Assembly: GCF_035984415.1 (NCBI RefSeq)
Contig: NZ_CP130720.1
Span: 4,836,001 to 4,900,000 of the forward strand
DNA: 64,000 nucleotides
Direction of reading: 5' to 3'
DNA from: Streptomyces sp. NBC_01296
Lineage (GTDB): Bacteria > Actinomycetota > Actinomycetes > Streptomycetales > Streptomycetaceae
Made by a program: the position numbers and the translations under genes. A model generated the notes under the pieces. The model did no database searches, was not told the origin of the DNA, and saw nothing but the letters and a program-made list of their open reading frames with translations. Positions 49,899 to 58,088 of the stretch are shown here, in pieces; the first letter of the stretch is position 1, and each line of letters starts with the position of its first letter.

Positions 49899-50498
49899 AT
49901 GAGCGATCTCTTCGTCAAGATCTGCGGTCTGAAGACCGCGAACGACGTCGACGTGGCCGTGGCCGCCGGGGCCGATGCCGTCGGGTTCGTCTTCGCCGCC
50001 GGGAGTCCCCGCACGATCGACGCCGCCGCGGCGCGGGAGCTCGCGGCGCGGGTGCCGGCCGGGGTGCTGACCGTCGGGGTCTTCCGCGGACAGCCGGTCG
50101 AGGAGGTCCGGCGGCTGGCCGAGGAGAGCGGCGTACGGGGCGTGCAGCTGCACGGGGACGAGGGCCCGGAGTACTACGAGGCGCTGCGCGCCGAGGGGCG
50201 GAGCCTGCTGCGGGCCACCGCCGAGCACGTGAAGCGCTGCGGGGAGTACGGAGAGGACCTGCTGCTGCTCGACGCGCCCGACCCCGGCTCCGGCAAGCCC
50301 TGGAACTGGGCGTCGCGGGAGTTCACCGCGCCCGAGGGGCGCTGGCTGCTGGCCGGCGGGCTGAACCCGGGGAACGTGCGGGAGGCGGTGGAAACCACGG
50401 GCGCCTGGGGCGTGGACGTGTCCAGCGGGGTGGAGCGGGAACGCGGGGTGAAGTCCCCCGACCTGATCCGCGCCTTCATCGAGGCGGCCCGGGGGTGA
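49899..50498 (+). CDS. trpF: phosphoribosylanthranilate isomerase
   Basis: A 199-residue TIM-barrel isomerase of tryptophan synthesis. It has the N-terminal catalytic-Cys motif FVKICGLKTANDVD, VGFVFAAGSPRTI (phosphate), VQLHGDEGPEYYEAL, LLLLDAPDPGSGKPWNW (catalytic Asp) and LAGGLNPGNVREAVETTGAWGVDVSSGVE. A dedicated TrpF is notable because Streptomyces normally use the bifunctional PriA for both HisA and TrpF reactions. It stands alone between two Uma2 genes, outside any trp operon. ATG 49899 follows a weak GGGGG site. Confidence 0.92.
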   Translation: MSDLFVKICGLKTANDVDVAVAAGADAVGFVFAAGSPRTIDAAAARELAARVPAGVLTVGVFRGQPVEEVRRLAEESGVRGVQLHGDEGPEYYEALRAEGRSLLRATAEHVKRCGEYGEDLLLLDAPDPGSGKPWNWASREFTAPEGRWLLAGGLNPGNVREAVETTGAWGVDVSSGVERERGVKSPDLIRAFIEAARG

Positions 50499-50530
50499 TC
50501 CGGGCCGGCGGTGGCGTCGGCGGAGCGCGT

Positions 50531-51109
50531 CTAGTCGGTGAACTCCTTCAGGGCCTCGGTGTCGAGGGTGATGCCGACGGGTGCGGGGATCTCGACCATC
50601 TCGCCGTAGGCGAAGGCGGGATCGTCCCCGTACTTCCCCTCCGCGGGCTCGCTGTAGACGGTCAGGCTGTGCCGCTCCCGGTCGATGAGCAGGTAGACCG
50701 GGATACCGGCGGCCGCGTAGCCGTCCCGCTTCTCGTTCCGGTCGCGACTGTCGGTGTCGGAGTCGTGGGAGGTGACCTCCACGACCATCAGGACGCCCGC
50801 CGTATCCGCCCACTCACCCTGTCCGGCGAAGTGTGCGACGGGGGCGAGAACTCCGTCCGAGCGGGCACGGCCGGTGCGGTACTGCTCGACTTTCAGCCCC
50901 TGCTCGGGATGCAGGTCGAGTTCGGGCCGGTGTTGCATGCACTGCCGGAGCAGCCACATGAAGATGGCCCCGTGGTCACCGTCGGGCACAGGCTTTACCT
51001 CTAGCGTTCCCGCAATGAATTCGAGCGTCACGGTCTCTGGAGCGCCGCGCTCAAGGGCTTCGAAGTCATCGAGGGACATCTGTGGGCGCTTGGTGGAGCC
51101 TGTGGTCAT
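50531..51109 (-). CDS. Uma2 family (PD-(D/E)XK nuclease-fold) protein
   Basis: A 192-residue Uma2/DUF820 protein with the family pattern LEFIAGTLEVKPVPDGDHG, RSDGVLAPVAHF, VVEVTSHDSDTDSRDRNEKRDGYAAAGIPVYLLIDRE. ATG 51109 has an AGGCG-type site in a GGAGGCGAGGAGG-rich leader. It differs strongly in sequence from the Uma2 protein at 49191, so the two are not a recent duplication. The function is unknown. Confidence 0.85.
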   Translation of the reverse strand: MTTGSTKRPQMSLDDFEALERGAPETVTLEFIAGTLEVKPVPDGDHGAIFMWLLRQCMQHRPELDLHPEQGLKVEQYRTGRARSDGVLAPVAHFAGQGEWADTAGVLMVVEVTSHDSDTDSRDRNEKRDGYAAAGIPVYLLIDRERHSLTVYSEPAEGKYGDDPAFAYGEMVEIPAPVGITLDTEALKEFTD

Positions 51110-51287
51110 GGAATCGCCTCCTCGCCTCCATGGTGCCCTGCGAGTCCCGGGCCGGATCGCTTGAAGCGCCATCTTCGACTCCGTTCGGCTACGGCTGAGG
51201 CAAACGCCAGAGGCGTATGCCAAAACCGAGCCGGCCCATGGCACAGGGTTAGCCCAATGGGGTGAGCAGGCTCAAGAGGCGTTGACG

Positions 51288-51863
51288 TCAGTCCGTGCGG
51301 AGGCGGGCGTGGAGGTGTTCGTCGTGCCAGCCGTCCGCGTGGAGGAGGGCGCCGCGCATGGTGCCCTCCAGGGGGAAGCCGGCCTTCGTCGCGATGCGGC
51401 AGGAGGCCGGGTTGGCCACCGAGTGGGTGATGCGCAGGCGGTGCAGGCCGAGCTCCTCGAAGGCCCAGCGGCTGACCCGGTCCGTGGCTTCGACCATGAC
51501 ACCGCCGCCGCGGCCCGCGGGCAGGAGCCAGTACAGCAACTCGCCGCTCCCGCCCGGGAGATCGAGGTCGGCCACGCCGATGAGGCCGACGGGCAGGCCG
51601 CCGGCGGCCGGGGCCACCGCCCAGATCGCGGCCTCCTCGGCGTGCCAGCGCTCCTGCCAGCGCTCGGTGCGGGCCACGGCCTCGGCCGGTGACAGCACGG
51701 CCGGGCGGTTCCAGTGGCGGATCTCCGGGTCGTGGCAGGACTCGACCAGCGCGGGGGCGTCGTCCGGGGTCCACGGGCGCAGGCGGAGCGCGCCCGGGAG
51801 GTCGAGGACCGGCTGGGGGAAGGCTGCCATCCGGCCGGGCGGGACCACCGGGGCGAGGGTCAT
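51288..51863 (-). CDS. GNAT family N-acetyltransferase (RimJ/RimL type)
   Basis: A 191-residue acetyltransferase of the RimJ/RimL-like branch. The N-terminal strand LRLRPWTPDDAPALVESCHDPEIRHWNRP is diagnostic. GGGVMVEATDRVSRWAFEELGLHRLRITHSVANPASCRIATKAGFPLEGTMRGALLHADGWHDEHLHARL covers the acetyl-CoA-binding and C-terminal regions. The substrate may be a ribosomal or other protein N terminus or a small amine. Its ATG overlaps the stop of the preceding gene by 4 bp (ATGA). Confidence 0.87.
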   Translation of the reverse strand: MTLAPVVPPGRMAAFPQPVLDLPGALRLRPWTPDDAPALVESCHDPEIRHWNRPAVLSPAEAVARTERWQERWHAEEAAIWAVAPAAGGLPVGLIGVADLDLPGGSGELLYWLLPAGRGGGVMVEATDRVSRWAFEELGLHRLRITHSVANPASCRIATKAGFPLEGTMRGALLHADGWHDEHLHARLRTD

Positions 51864-52234
51864 GCCGCGTCCCGGAAGTGGGCCAGCAGGGCCTCGGCGT
51901 CGGCGGTGCTGCCCGAGATGGTGTCGAAGCCCATGCCCGGCGGGACAGCCTGCCCCCACAGCCAGCTGTGGTGGCAGCTGAAGCAGAAGATCAGCTCGAA
52001 CAGGGGCTCGTCCACGGCGTCGTACGCCCGCAGGCCCCAGCCCGGCGCGAAGCAGATGCGCGGCTCACCCGGCGCCATCGACGAGATCAGCGCGAGCGAG
52101 TCGGCGGCCTCTCTGCCCGTCCAGCGGGAGACGACCGGGCCGGTCATGGGGTCGCCGTAGCGCTCGGGGCGCGCGGAGAGGCGTACGACCTCGACGACAG
52201 CGGTGGCGGCAACGGCTTCGGCGGGGAGCTGCAT
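51860..52234 (-). CDS. conserved hypothetical protein, coupled to a GNAT gene
   Basis: A 124-residue protein. Notable segments are SRWTGREAADSLALISSMAPGEPRICFAPGWGLRAYD and the Cys/His/Trp-rich FELIFCFSCHHSWLWG, which could bind metal. No signal peptide or membrane helix is seen. I do not recognise the family. It is encoded immediately upstream of, and overlapping, the acetyltransferase gene, so the two products may act together. The PTS gene ends 28 bp upstream of its start on the same strand. Confidence 0.7.
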   Translation of the reverse strand: MQLPAEAVAATAVVEVVRLSARPERYGDPMTGPVVSRWTGREAADSLALISSMAPGEPRICFAPGWGLRAYDAVDEPLFELIFCFSCHHSWLWGQAVPPGMGFDTISGSTADAEALLAHFRDAA

Positions 52235-52262
52235 TCGCGCAGTCTCCCCGGCCGACCTCTAT

Positions 52263-53750
52263 TTACGCCATAGCGGGCTCCGTGGCCGGTGGGGCGGTGG
52301 CCGGAATTGGCTCCTGGTCGGCGTTGAGCTCGGTCAGCATCTGCCGCGTGAATCCGAAGAAGTACGTGGCGGCGAAGCCCACCAGGTAGCCGACCACCAG
52401 GCCGCCCGCGTAGATCGCGAGGTTCAGGCCCATCCCCGACGGGCCGTCCAGCAGCGGGAACAGCGCCCACCCCGACGGGCCGATGGCGGTCGCGCCGAAC
52501 GCGACACCCAGTTGGTTGCAGAGCCCGACGAACGCCCCGCCCGCCGCACCGCCCACGCAGGCGGTGACGAAGGGGCGGCCCAGCGGGAGCGAGACCCCGT
52601 AGATCAGCGGTTCGCCGACGCCCAGGAAGCCCGCCGGGAGCGCGGACCTGATGGTCGTCCGCAGCGACCGGTTGCGCGGCAGCCGGCAGTAGACCGCGAG
52701 CGCGGCGCCGACCTGGCCCGCACCCGCCATGGCGAGGATCGGCAGGAGGGCGGTGTGGCCGGTCTGCTCGATGAGGGTGGTGTGGATCGGGATCAGGGCC
52801 TGGTGCAGGCCCAGCATCACGAGCGGCAGGAACAGGCCGCCCAGGACCAGCCCGGCGAAGGCGCCGCCGGTGGCGAGCAGCCAGGTGGCGAAGGAGCCGA
52901 TGGCGGTGGAGACCTCGCCGGCGAGGAACATCAGGCCGAAAATCGTCACCAGCCCGGAGACCAGGACGGTGACGGTAGGGGTGACCAGCGCGTCCACCGA
53001 CTCGGGGACCCACCTGCGACACAGCTTCTCCACCCGGACGGCGAGGAACGCGGCCGCCAGGGCCCCGAGTACGCCGCCCTGGCCGGGCGAAAGGTGTTGG
53101 CCGAAAGCATCGATCTTCGCGACGCCCGGGAAGACGATGACCGCGGCGACGGCGCCGCCGAGGATCGGGGTGCCGCCGAACTCCTTGGCCGTGTTGTAGC
53201 CGACGAACACCGGGATCAGCGACATGAACCCGGAGGCGATCGCGGCGAGCGCCGGGACGACGGCGGGCAGCCAACCGGTGTTCAGCAGCACGCCGTTCAG
53301 GCCGGCGATGATGCCGCAGCCGATGAGCGCCGGGATCAGCGGGACGAAGACGTTGGCGATCCGGCGCAGGAACAGTTTCACCGGGGTGCTGTTCCGGGCC
53401 TTCTGTGCCTGCTTCAACGCGGCGCCCTGGGCGGCGAGTTCCTCGGCGGTGACCGCCGCGACGGCCGTACCCGGCGGGCGCCCGGCCGAGCGGCCCCGCT
53501 CGACCAGCGCCTCGAACTCCGGGGTCACCCGGGCGACGGTCCCCGGCCCCAGCACGATCTGGTAGGTGTCGTCCTCGACGACGCCCAGCACCGCGGGCAG
53601 CGCCCTGAGGGCCGCGTCGTCGACCAGCGAGCGGTCGTGCAGTGCGATGCGCAGGCGGGTCATGCAGTGCGCGATCGAGCCGATGTTGTCCGGGCCGCCG
53701 ACCAGGGGGAGGATCGCGGCGGCTGTGGCGCGGTTCTTGTCAGTGGACAT
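52263..53750 (-). CDS. PTS sugar transporter EIIBC, probably for N-acetylmuramic acid
   Basis: A 495-residue permease with an N-terminal EIIB domain (phosphocysteine Cys29 in AHCMTRLRIAL) linked to a ten-helix EIIC domain from about residue 125 (VPLIPALIGCGIIAGL, GEPLIYGVSLPLGRPF for substrate contact). No EIIA domain is attached, so phosphate must come from a separate EIIA (Crr). This is the MurP arrangement. It is encoded directly after murQ, with an RpiR-type regulator upstream. N-acetylmuramic acid is thus the likely substrate; glucosides are the alternative. Confidence 0.88.
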   Translation of the reverse strand: MSTDKNRATAAAILPLVGGPDNIGSIAHCMTRLRIALHDRSLVDDAALRALPAVLGVVEDDTYQIVLGPGTVARVTPEFEALVERGRSAGRPPGTAVAAVTAEELAAQGAALKQAQKARNSTPVKLFLRRIANVFVPLIPALIGCGIIAGLNGVLLNTGWLPAVVPALAAIASGFMSLIPVFVGYNTAKEFGGTPILGGAVAAVIVFPGVAKIDAFGQHLSPGQGGVLGALAAAFLAVRVEKLCRRWVPESVDALVTPTVTVLVSGLVTIFGLMFLAGEVSTAIGSFATWLLATGGAFAGLVLGGLFLPLVMLGLHQALIPIHTTLIEQTGHTALLPILAMAGAGQVGAALAVYCRLPRNRSLRTTIRSALPAGFLGVGEPLIYGVSLPLGRPFVTACVGGAAGGAFVGLCNQLGVAFGATAIGPSGWALFPLLDGPSGMGLNLAIYAGGLVVGYLVGFAATYFFGFTRQMLTELNADQEPIPATAPPATEPAMA

Positions 53751-53782
53751 GTGGTGATCGCCTTGCGTCGGGGGAACGGGGC

Positions 53783-53838
53783 AGTCAGCAGGTCAGCAGG
53801 TCAGCAGGTCAGCAGGTCAGCAGGTCAGCGGGTCAGCG
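53783..53838 (-). repeat. 8-bp tandem repeat between murQ and the PTS gene
   Basis: About seven copies of GGTCAGCA/GGTCAGCG run without interruption, starting just after the murQ stop and ending about 35 bp before the PTS start. The unit is not a multiple of three and is non-coding. Confidence 0.93.
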
Positions 53839-53849
53839 GGTCGGTGGCG

Positions 53850-54788
53850 TCACTCGGTGGCGGCGGCCGCACGGGCGAGGGCCTCGCGGAGGTGGCCGTG
53901 CGAGGCGGTGAGCAGCCCCGCCGCGGTCGGGCCGTCCACGCCCGCGAGGAGCACGAGTACGGCCTGCTTGACCTCGCCGCCGGTGGCGTCGAGCGCGGCC
54001 TCGATCTCCTCGTCCGGCGCGCCGGTGGCCAGCGCCAGGATCCGCCGGGAGCGGGCGCGCAGCTTCTCGTTGGAGGCGCGCAGGTCCACCATCAGGTTCC
54101 CGTACGTCTTCCCGAGCCGGATCATCGTGATGGTCGAGACGAGGTTCAGGACGAGCTTCTGCGCGGTACCGGCCTTCAGACGGGTGGACCCGGTCAGCAG
54201 CTCGGGCCCGACGACGACCTCGATGCCGTGCTCGGCGGCCGAGGCGAGCGCCGATCCGGCGTTGCAGGACAGGCCGACGGTGAGCGCGCCGCGGGTACGG
54301 GCGAACGCGACGGCGCCGATCGCGTACGGGGTGCGGCCGGAGGCGGAGATGCCGATGACGGTGTCGTCGGCGGTCAGCTCCAGGGCGGCCAGGTCCGCGG
54401 CGGCCAGCTCGGCGCAGTCCTCGGCGCCTTCGACGGCTTCGACCATGGCGCGGGGGCCGCCCGCGATCAGGCCGACGACCTGCGCCGGATCGGTGTTGAA
54501 GGTGGGCGGGCACTCGCTGGCGTCCAGGACGCCCATCCTCCCGGCGGTGCCGGCGCCCGCGTAGACCAGCCGCCCGCCCCGGGCCATCCGCAGCGCGATC
54601 GCGTCGATCGCGGCGGCGATGTGCGGCAGCTGCGTGGCGACGGCGGCCGCGACGCCGGCGTCCTCGGCGTTCATGGTGCGGGCGATCTCGAGGGTGGACA
54701 GCCGGTCGATCCCGGCCAGTTCGGGGCGGAAGGCCTCGGTGGTCAACGTGTCGAGCTGGGCGCGCAGTGCGGCGTACGACGCGGTCAT
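53850..54788 (-). CDS. murQ: N-acetylmuramic acid 6-phosphate etherase
   Basis: A 312-residue SIS-domain lyase that cleaves the lactyl ether of MurNAc-6-P to GlcNAc-6-P and lactate. YAGAGTAGRMGVLDASECPPTF, IAGGPRAMVEAVEGAEDCAE, GISASGRTPYAIGA and the catalytic region KLVLNLVSTITMIRLGKTYGNLMVDLRASNEKLRAR are the MurQ signatures. The product feeds NagA, encoded 16 kb away in this window. Its ATG overlaps the regulator stop by 4 bp (ATGA). Confidence 0.95.
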   Translation of the reverse strand: MTASYAALRAQLDTLTTEAFRPELAGIDRLSTLEIARTMNAEDAGVAAAVATQLPHIAAAIDAIALRMARGGRLVYAGAGTAGRMGVLDASECPPTFNTDPAQVVGLIAGGPRAMVEAVEGAEDCAELAAADLAALELTADDTVIGISASGRTPYAIGAVAFARTRGALTVGLSCNAGSALASAAEHGIEVVVGPELLTGSTRLKAGTAQKLVLNLVSTITMIRLGKTYGNLMVDLRASNEKLRARSRRILALATGAPDEEIEAALDATGGEVKQAVLVLLAGVDGPTAAGLLTASHGHLREALARAAAATE

Positions 54789-55723
54789 GGGCGGGGGCTC
54801 CTGGCGGTTCGGCGGGGGGCGAGTGCCGCGTACGAGGCGGCGAGAGCGGGCGCGGCGGTCTCGTACGTCTGCTGCGCGACGGCGACGAACAGGCAGTCGA
54901 CGACGAGGAGCTGGCTGGTCCGGCTGGACATGGCGGCCGGGCGCAGCCGGGTCTCGCGGGCGGCGGAGGTGGCCAGTACGAGGTCGGCGTAGTGGGCGAC
55001 GGGGGCGTTCGGGCGGCTGGTGAGCGCGATGGTGGTGGCGCCGCGCTCGAAGGCCGTGCGGAGGGGGTCGATGACGTCGCCCGTGGCGCCGGAGTGGGTG
55101 ATCGCGACGGCCGCGTCTCCGGGGCGCAGCTGCACGGCGCCCGTGACGGCCAGGTGGGGGTCGCTGTGGGCGTGGGCGACGAGGCCGATGCGCAGCAGCT
55201 TCTGGGCCAGGTCCTGGCCGACGAGGGCGGAGGCGCCGACGCCGTAGATGTCGATGCGGCGGGCGGTCGCGAGCGCGGTGACGGCGGCGGCGAGCGCGGT
55301 GAGGTCGAGTCCGGCGGCGGTGTCGGCGAGGGTCTGGGCCTCCTCGTGGGCCAGTTTGGCGACGACGTCGGCGATCGGGTCGTCGACGGCTATGTCGGCG
55401 GTGACGGCGGGGGCCGCGCCGGACTCCTGCTGCGCGGCGAGCGCGGCGAGGGCCAGGCGCAGGTCGCGGTAGCCGGGGTAGCCCAGGAGGCGGGCGGTGC
55501 GGACGACGGTGGCCTCGCTGGTGCCGGTGCGCGCGGCGAGCGCGCTGACGGTGAGGCGGGAGCAGCCTGCGGGGTCGGCGGCGACGGTCTCGGCGACGGC
55601 CTGTACGGAGCGGGTCATGGAGGGGCCGAGACTGCGGACGCGGGCCCGCAGCGGCACGCCGGAGCCGGTGCCCTCGTTCCCCCCGTCCCCCTCGCTGAAA
55701 GTTACTTTCGGGTCATCGCTCAT
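54785..55723 (-). CDS. MurR/RpiR family transcriptional regulator
   Basis: A 312-residue regulator. The N-terminal HTH_6 domain (about 30-105) includes PAGCSRLTVSALAARTGTSEATVVRTARLLGYPGYRDLRLALA. The C-terminal SIS domain (about 140-270) has RRIDIYGVGASALVGQDLAQKLLRIG and AVAITHSGATGDVIDPLRTAFERGA for sugar-phosphate sensing. As first gene of the operon with murQ and the PTS gene, it probably responds to MurNAc-6-P or GlcNAc-6-P. Two similar 15-bp palindromes flank its start codon and are likely its own operators. Repressor or activator status is not evident. Confidence 0.9.
   Translation of the reverse strand: MSDDPKVTFSEGDGGNEGTGSGVPLRARVRSLGPSMTRSVQAVAETVAADPAGCSRLTVSALAARTGTSEATVVRTARLLGYPGYRDLRLALAALAAQQESGAAPAVTADIAVDDPIADVVAKLAHEEAQTLADTAAGLDLTALAAAVTALATARRIDIYGVGASALVGQDLAQKLLRIGLVAHAHSDPHLAVTGAVQLRPGDAAVAITHSGATGDVIDPLRTAFERGATTIALTSRPNAPVAHYADLVLATSAARETRLRPAAMSSRTSQLLVVDCLFVAVAQQTYETAAPALAASYAALAPRRTARSPRP
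55696..55710 (-). promoter_or_regulatory. RpiR-regulator operator candidate 1
   Basis: TGAAAGTTACTTTCG is a GAAA-N5-TTTC palindrome lying over codons 5-9 of the regulator gene. Confidence 0.55.
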
Positions 55724-55726
55724 TCC

Positions 55727-55741
55727 TGAAATCTATTTTCG
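55727..55741 (-). promoter_or_regulatory. RpiR-regulator operator candidate 2
   Basis: TGAAATCTATTTTCG has the same TGAAA-N5-TTTCG form. It is centred 31 bp (three helical turns) from candidate 1 and lies immediately upstream of the start codon. Confidence 0.6.
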
Positions 55742-55824
55742 GCCGGGGTGGGGGTCAAGGCACCATTCGGCACCGGCGCAGAAGGGTCTTCGCCACTTGG
55801 CCCGTACGGGTTCACAATGGGCGC

Positions 55825-56202
55825 ATGGACCACGCGACCCCCCTGGAACAGGCGCTGCACACCGCCCGCGCTCTTGTCCTCGCCGATCTCGTCGCGGGCG
55901 AGGTCGCCGAGGCCGATGTCGTCTCCCTCGTCGAAGACTCGGTCACGCACCGCCGGTGGTGGGTGGAGCAGTGGCCGGAGGGGGTCGACTACCTTGCCGG
56001 ACTCGTCGCCCAGGACGTACAGGACGCGCTGCTGGAGAAGTACGGGCGCTGGCCGCTGTGCCCGGTCTGCTCGCACGGCGATCCGCACGCGCTGGACGTG
56101 GAGCCGGAGTTGGGACCCGACCCGCACTGGGTGTGCGCCAAGGCAGGAGTGAAGGTCGCCACGGTCGGCGGCCTCGCGCCCGTCTTCGGCGCCGGCCGGT
56201 GA
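55825..56202 (+). CDS. conserved hypothetical protein
   Basis: A 125-residue acidic protein. The N-terminal half is helical (LEQALHTARALVLADLVAGEVAEADVVSLVEDSV). The second half contains RWPLCPVCSHGDPHALDVEPELGPDPHWVCAKAG, a Cys-x2-Cys-x-His...Cys set that could bind zinc. No export signal is seen. I do not recognise the family. It is followed 7 bp later by a DUF4031 gene on the same strand, so the two are probably co-transcribed. Confidence 0.75.
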   Translation: MDHATPLEQALHTARALVLADLVAGEVAEADVVSLVEDSVTHRRWWVEQWPEGVDYLAGLVAQDVQDALLEKYGRWPLCPVCSHGDPHALDVEPELGPDPHWVCAKAGVKVATVGGLAPVFGAGR

Positions 56203-56209
56203 TCCGCCG

Positions 56210-56476
56210 GTGACGCTCTACATCGACCCGCCGACGTGGCCGGGCCATGGCCGCATGTGGTCGCACCTGGTCAGCGACGTCTCGTACGAGGAGCTGCACG
56301 CCTTCGCGGCGTCGATCGGCTGCCCGCCGAGGGCCTTCGAGCGCGACCACTACGACGTGCCGTCGCACCGCTACGCGGATGCGGTGGGGGCGGGCGCGGT
56401 GGAGGTGGGCAGCAAGGAACTGGTCCGCCGCCTGACGTCCGCGGGCCTGCGCCGCCCGAAGGGCCGCCCGGCGTAA
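56210..56476 (+). CDS. DUF4031 domain-containing protein
   Basis: An 88-residue protein, almost entirely one DUF4031 domain: MTLYIDPPTWPGHGRMWSHLVSDVSYEELHAFAASIG, FERDHYDVPSHRYADAVGAGAVEV. The family is small, soluble and of unknown function. The conserved Trp/His/Asp pattern suggests an enzyme or metal site. The start is GTG 56210, 7 bp after the upstream gene. No terminator is evident downstream. Confidence 0.88.
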   Translation: MTLYIDPPTWPGHGRMWSHLVSDVSYEELHAFAASIGCPPRAFERDHYDVPSHRYADAVGAGAVEVGSKELVRRLTSAGLRRPKGRPA

Positions 56477-56668
56477 CGGAGCGCGGCGGGGGCCCTCGGC
56501 GCCCCGGCTCCCGGGTGGTTGCCGAGGGTGACGGCGTCCGTCCGGATCCCGTCTGCGCCTGCCCTGCGCCCGCCCGGTGGATGCGCCCGGCGAGCCCTCG
56601 CAGAGCAACATGACGGTCGGTCATGTGCCGGGGGGCGATGGGACATCACCGCCGGTCCGAAATCCACG

Positions 56669-56812
56669 ATGCTGGCTGAGCAGGTCATCGCGCCGCTCGC
56701 CCACGGCACCGGCTACGAGGTACACGTCAGCACCAAACTCGAGGGCGGGAACGCGCCGAATGCCCAGGTGAACCCGCGGGTCACCGGGCACGGGCAGGCG
56801 TTCACGTACTGA
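56669..56812 (+). CDS. doubtful 47-residue open frame
   Basis: The product MLAEQVIAPLAHGTGYEVHVSTK...GHGQAFTY looks more protein-like than the surrounding shadow frames. It has no clear ribosome site, and its 3' end overlaps the convergent MFS stop by 11 bp. The frame also stays open upstream to 56519 with less convincing residues. It could be a small gene or the end of a decayed one. I do not recognise it. Confidence 0.25.
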   Translation: MLAEQVIAPLAHGTGYEVHVSTKLEGGNAPNAQVNPRVTGHGQAFTY

Positions 56813-58088
56813 CGGTGTCCGCCGCCGGGTGGGCGGACGAGGACGCGACGATCCGCGTCGCCCGCGGCCGCGTACGCCGGTCCAGGCGCAGCGCGATCAC
56901 GACGAGGGTGATCGCGGTCACCGTCATCGCGGCGCCTGCCCAGGCGGTGGCGGCGAAGCCGTAGTCGGCGTCGATCACGGTGCCGCCGAGCCAGGGGCCG
57001 CCCGTGTTGCCCAGGTTGAACGCCGCCGTCGTGGTGGCCCCGGCGAGGGTCGGGGCCGCGCCCGCGACGTTGAACATGCGGGCGTTGAGCGCCGGCGCCG
57101 TGAAGAACGCCGAGACGCCGAGCAGGAACGACAGCCCCACCGCCGCCACTGCCGCCGACGCCAGCAGGGCCAGTGCGACGAGGAAGACCGTGGACGCGGC
57201 GATGCCCCACAGCATCACCCCGAACAGATGCGCATCCGCGACCCGCCCGCCGATCGTCGTGCCGACGAGCGCGCCGACCCCGAACAGCGCCAGCACCCAC
57301 GGCACCCGGCCCGCATCCAGCCCGGCGACCTCCGTCAGCAGCGGCGACAGGTAGCTGAACGCGCAGAAGACCCCGCCCGCGGCCAGAGCCGTGACGCCGA
57401 TGGACAGCCACACCTGGCGGTCGCGGTAGATGCGCAGCTCCCGCGTCAGAGTGGGCCGTACGGCGGGCAGCGGGATGTCCGGGATCAGCGCCAGGATGCC
57501 GACGAGGGCCACGGCCGAGGCCGCGCCGACCGACCAGAACGCCGAACGCCAGCCCAGGTGCTCCCCGAGGAAGGCGCCGGCGGGGACGCCGAGGACGTTG
57601 GCGATGGACAGGCCGCCGATCATGACGGCCATGGCGCGGGCCCGCTGGTCCTTCTCCACCATCGCGATGGCGACGGCCGCGCCGACCGCCCAGAAGCCGG
57701 CGCAGGCGAGCGCGGCGAGGATGCGGGAGGCGAAGAGGAGCTCGTACGAGGGGGCCAGCGCCCCCGCAACCTGCCCGAGGCCGAAGAGGCTGATGAGCGC
57801 GATGAGGGTGGTGCGGCGCGGGAGCCGCAGCGTGGCCACCGCCAGCAGCGGCGCCCCGACGACCATGCCGATCGCGAAGGCCGATATCAGCAGGCCCGCC
57901 TGCGGGATGGTGACGCCCATGTCCTCGGCGATGGGCGGGAGCAGTCCGGACAGCATGAACTCGCTCGTCCCGAGCGCGAAGACGGCCAGGCCGAGGACGT
58001 GGACGGCGACGGGCATGCGGGAGCGGCCGGGGGCGGGGGCGGGGGCTGGGGGCACGTCCCGTACGAACCTCCGCGCCTCGGATCTCAT
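56802..58088 (-). CDS. MFS transporter, DHA1 family (Cmx/CmlR-like)
   Basis: A 428-residue exporter-type permease with 12 predicted helices. GLAVFALGTSEFMLSGLLPPIAEDMGVTIPQAGLLISAFAIGMVVGAPLLA is the hallmark start of the AraJ/Cmx/PbuE group, and VLGVPAGAFLGEHLGWRSAFWSVG is motif C-like. It may export drugs, sugars or nucleosides; nothing fixes the substrate. The ATG at 58088 overlaps the stop of the HD-domain gene (ATGA); a later ATG just before PVAVHVLGLA is a possible alternative start. Confidence 0.87.
   Translation of the reverse strand: MRSEARRFVRDVPPAPAPAPGRSRMPVAVHVLGLAVFALGTSEFMLSGLLPPIAEDMGVTIPQAGLLISAFAIGMVVGAPLLAVATLRLPRRTTLIALISLFGLGQVAGALAPSYELLFASRILAALACAGFWAVGAAVAIAMVEKDQRARAMAVMIGGLSIANVLGVPAGAFLGEHLGWRSAFWSVGAASAVALVGILALIPDIPLPAVRPTLTRELRIYRDRQVWLSIGVTALAAGGVFCAFSYLSPLLTEVAGLDAGRVPWVLALFGVGALVGTTIGGRVADAHLFGVMLWGIAASTVFLVALALLASAAVAAVGLSFLLGVSAFFTAPALNARMFNVAGAAPTLAGATTTAAFNLGNTGGPWLGGTVIDADYGFAATAWAGAAMTVTAITLVVIALRLDRRTRPRATRIVASSSAHPAADTVST

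Noticed and set aside
53642..53911. Frame reading through the 8-bp repeat (QQVSRSAGQQVSRSAG type)
   Set aside because: Produced only by the microsatellite; it runs antisense to the PTS gene and has no start signals.
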